A stretch of DNA of 64,000 bases from Bifidobacterium tibiigranuli (GTDB lineage: Bacteria > Actinomycetota > Actinomycetes > Actinomycetales > Bifidobacteriaceae), in assembly GCF_009371885.1 (NCBI RefSeq), contig NZ_QLZA01000007.1, positions 1 through 64,000 on the forward strand, given 5' to 3'. Under the pieces are notes generated by a model. It searched no databases. It was not told where the DNA came from and saw nothing but the letters and a program-made list of their open reading frames with translations. Position numbers and translations under genes: made by a program. Below, one piece after another: positions 62,857 to 64,000 of the stretch. Every line of letters begins with the position of its first letter. The first letter of the stretch is position 1.

Positions 62857-64000
62857 TTGACCATCGTCGACCTTGTGCAGATTATCCGCAAGCATATCGC
62901 CACCGTAATCGTGACGTTCTGCGTCGTTTTCGCAGCGGTTGCCGCGTTCACGTTCATGTCGCCGACGAAGTACACGGCGACGGCCGAGCTGTTCGCCACC
63001 TACACCGGGCAAACGGATGCGCAGCAGAACTCGTCGGAGATGAGCTCGGGCGCGACGTATCTATCCACGCAGATCAAGACCTATCCGCAGCTGATCAAAA
63101 CGCAGGCGGTGCTGCAGCCGGTGATTAGCGATCTGAACTTGGACATGAAGGTCTCCGATCTGGCCGACATGGTCACGGCCACCAACCCGAGCAACACCTT
63201 CATGGTGGATGTGTCGGTGGTGGCGGGGGACTCGAAGAAGTCGGCCGACATCGCCAACAGCGTGGCCAACAACCTCTCGCAGCAGATTTCCTCGGCGCTG
63301 TACACCGACGGCACGAGCAAGTCGCCGATTCAGCTGTCGGTGGTGCAGAAGGCCGTACCGCCCGAGGCTCCCAGCTCGCCGAAGACCACACTGTATCTCG
63401 CCGCCGGAATCATTCTGGGCATTATCGCGGCGATTGGCGCGGCATTGCTGAAGGACATGATCAACACCAAGGTGGACGACACCGACGAGGTCAAGGAACT
63501 TACTCAGACCTCCTCGCTCGGTACGGTGCCGAAATCCGATATCTTTGATGACACGCGCCCTGCCGTGGTGGGCAACACGGGCAGCCGCGAGGCCGAGGAA
63601 TTCCGCCGCATCCGCACCAACATCGCGTTCCTGAACCCCGATGTGCGCAATCACGGTCATCTGCTGGTCATCACCTCTACGGAGCCGTCGGAAGGCAAGA
63701 CCACGGTTTCGGTCAACACGGCCGCAGCCATCGCCGAAGACGGCAAGACCGTGCTGCTGATCGATGCCGATTTGCGCCATCCGTCCGTGGCGAAGTCCCT
63801 TGACATCGAAGGGCATGTCGGTCTGTCGCATATTCTTTCGGGTCAGGCCTCTCCGCGCGATATCGTGCAGAAGTACTGGAAGCCCAACTTCCACGTGCTT
63901 CCTGCGGGCAAGCGCCCTGGCAACGCGAGCATTCTGCTCAATTCGCAGGTCATGCATGAGATGGTCGAGCAGGCGCTTCAGCAGTACGATTACGTGATTC
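62857..64000 (+). CDS. Chain-length regulator fused to BY-kinase (CpsC/Wzz-CpsD), partial
   Basis: The frame runs open to the window edge (381 codons). The Wzz domain begins TIVDLVQIIRKHIATVIVTFCVV (TM1) and ends with VPPEAPSSPKTTLYLAAGIILG (the Pro-rich stretch and TM2, about residues 168-200). The tyrosine-kinase domain starts REAEEFRRIRTNIAFL, with Walker A STEPSEGKTTVS (about residue 278) and Walker A' VLLIDADLRHPS. It controls polymer length by cycles of Tyr phosphorylation, opposed by the phosphatase at 35324. The start is TTG 62857 after GTAAGGGA, because the upstream frame has stops. The Tyr-rich tail is beyond the window. Confidence 0.93.
   Translation, partial: MTIVDLVQIIRKHIATVIVTFCVVFAAVAAFTFMSPTKYTATAELFATYTGQTDAQQNSSEMSSGATYLSTQIKTYPQLIKTQAVLQPVISDLNLDMKVSDLADMVTATNPSNTFMVDVSVVAGDSKKSADIANSVANNLSQQISSALYTDGTSKSPIQLSVVQKAVPPEAPSSPKTTLYLAAGIILGIIAAIGAALLKDMINTKVDDTDEVKELTQTSSLGTVPKSDIFDDTRPAVVGNTGSREAEEFRRIRTNIAFLNPDVRNHGHLLVITSTEPSEGKTTVSVNTAAAIAEDGKTVLLIDADLRHPSVAKSLDIEGHVGLSHILSGQASPRDIVQKYWKPNFHVLPAGKRPGNASILLNSQVMHEMVEQALQQYDYVI

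Noticed and set aside
62434-63012. Minus-strand frame of 192 codons before the kinase gene
   Set aside because: It overlaps the start of the kinase on the other strand and has no domain or ribosome binding site.

Overview
The window looks like a bifidobacterial chromosome segment. This is inferred from the GC-rich core genes, the topoisomerase I with a long Lys/Ala-rich tail, a small single-hairpin SRP RNA, an actinobacterial-type myo-inositol-1-phosphate synthase end, and exopolysaccharide and LacI/PTS gene styles typical of Bifidobacterium. No rRNA, tRNA or CRISPR array was seen.

Positions 1-31000 are mostly housekeeping genes. They include an inositol-phosphate synthase tail, glf, ffs (SRP RNA), a PAP2 phosphatase, and a topA-tmk-holB operon with overlapping ends. 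A LacI regulator diverges from an ascorbate-family PTS (EIIA, EIIB, EIIC), followed by divergent ptsH and ptsI. Then come a PEBP protein, a C69 dipeptidase, fhs, a MIF-like tautomerase, GtrA, an MFS protein, a histidine phosphatase, a DUF805 protein, an NMT1/THI5-type ABC permease plus binding protein without a local ATPase, a membrane-anchored HNH (DUF1524) nuclease, and a DHA2 exporter. Several intergenic regions hold repeats and long hairpins. One short-hairpin family recurs directly behind minus-strand stop codons.

Positions 31200-48080, plus 62857 to the end, form an exopolysaccharide/capsule locus. It contains a priming phosphosugar transferase, a DUF4012 protein, a low-molecular-weight Tyr phosphatase, an F420-hydrogenase-beta-like protein, a pyruvyl transferase, an EpsG-like polymerase (Wzy), five glycosyltransferases, a flippase (Wzx), a truncated acyltransferase, and a CpsC/Wzz-CpsD fused chain-length regulator and BY-kinase cut off by the window end. 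The part from about 35930 to 47170 is clearly more AT-rich than its surroundings, as expected for exchangeable serotype genes.

Between the acyltransferase remnant and the kinase sits an accessory island (about 48450-60913) packed with defence and toxin-antitoxin genes. In order they are: a DUF6119/TIGR04141-like protein with a DUF4238-like partner; an AbiH abortive-infection gene lodged between two inverted, truncated transposase genes; a 219-aa unknown with an XRE-ImmA/IrrE metallopeptidase regulator; the type IV pair AbiEi/AbiEii; a 142-aa unknown; a GNAT toxin remnant; and a RelA/SpoT-domain protein facing a Panacea-domain antitoxin. dsdA (D-serine ammonia-lyase) follows. The best candidates for something new are the DUF6119/DUF4238 pair, the 219-aa/ImmA pair with its operator, and the head-to-head RelA/SpoT-Panacea pair.
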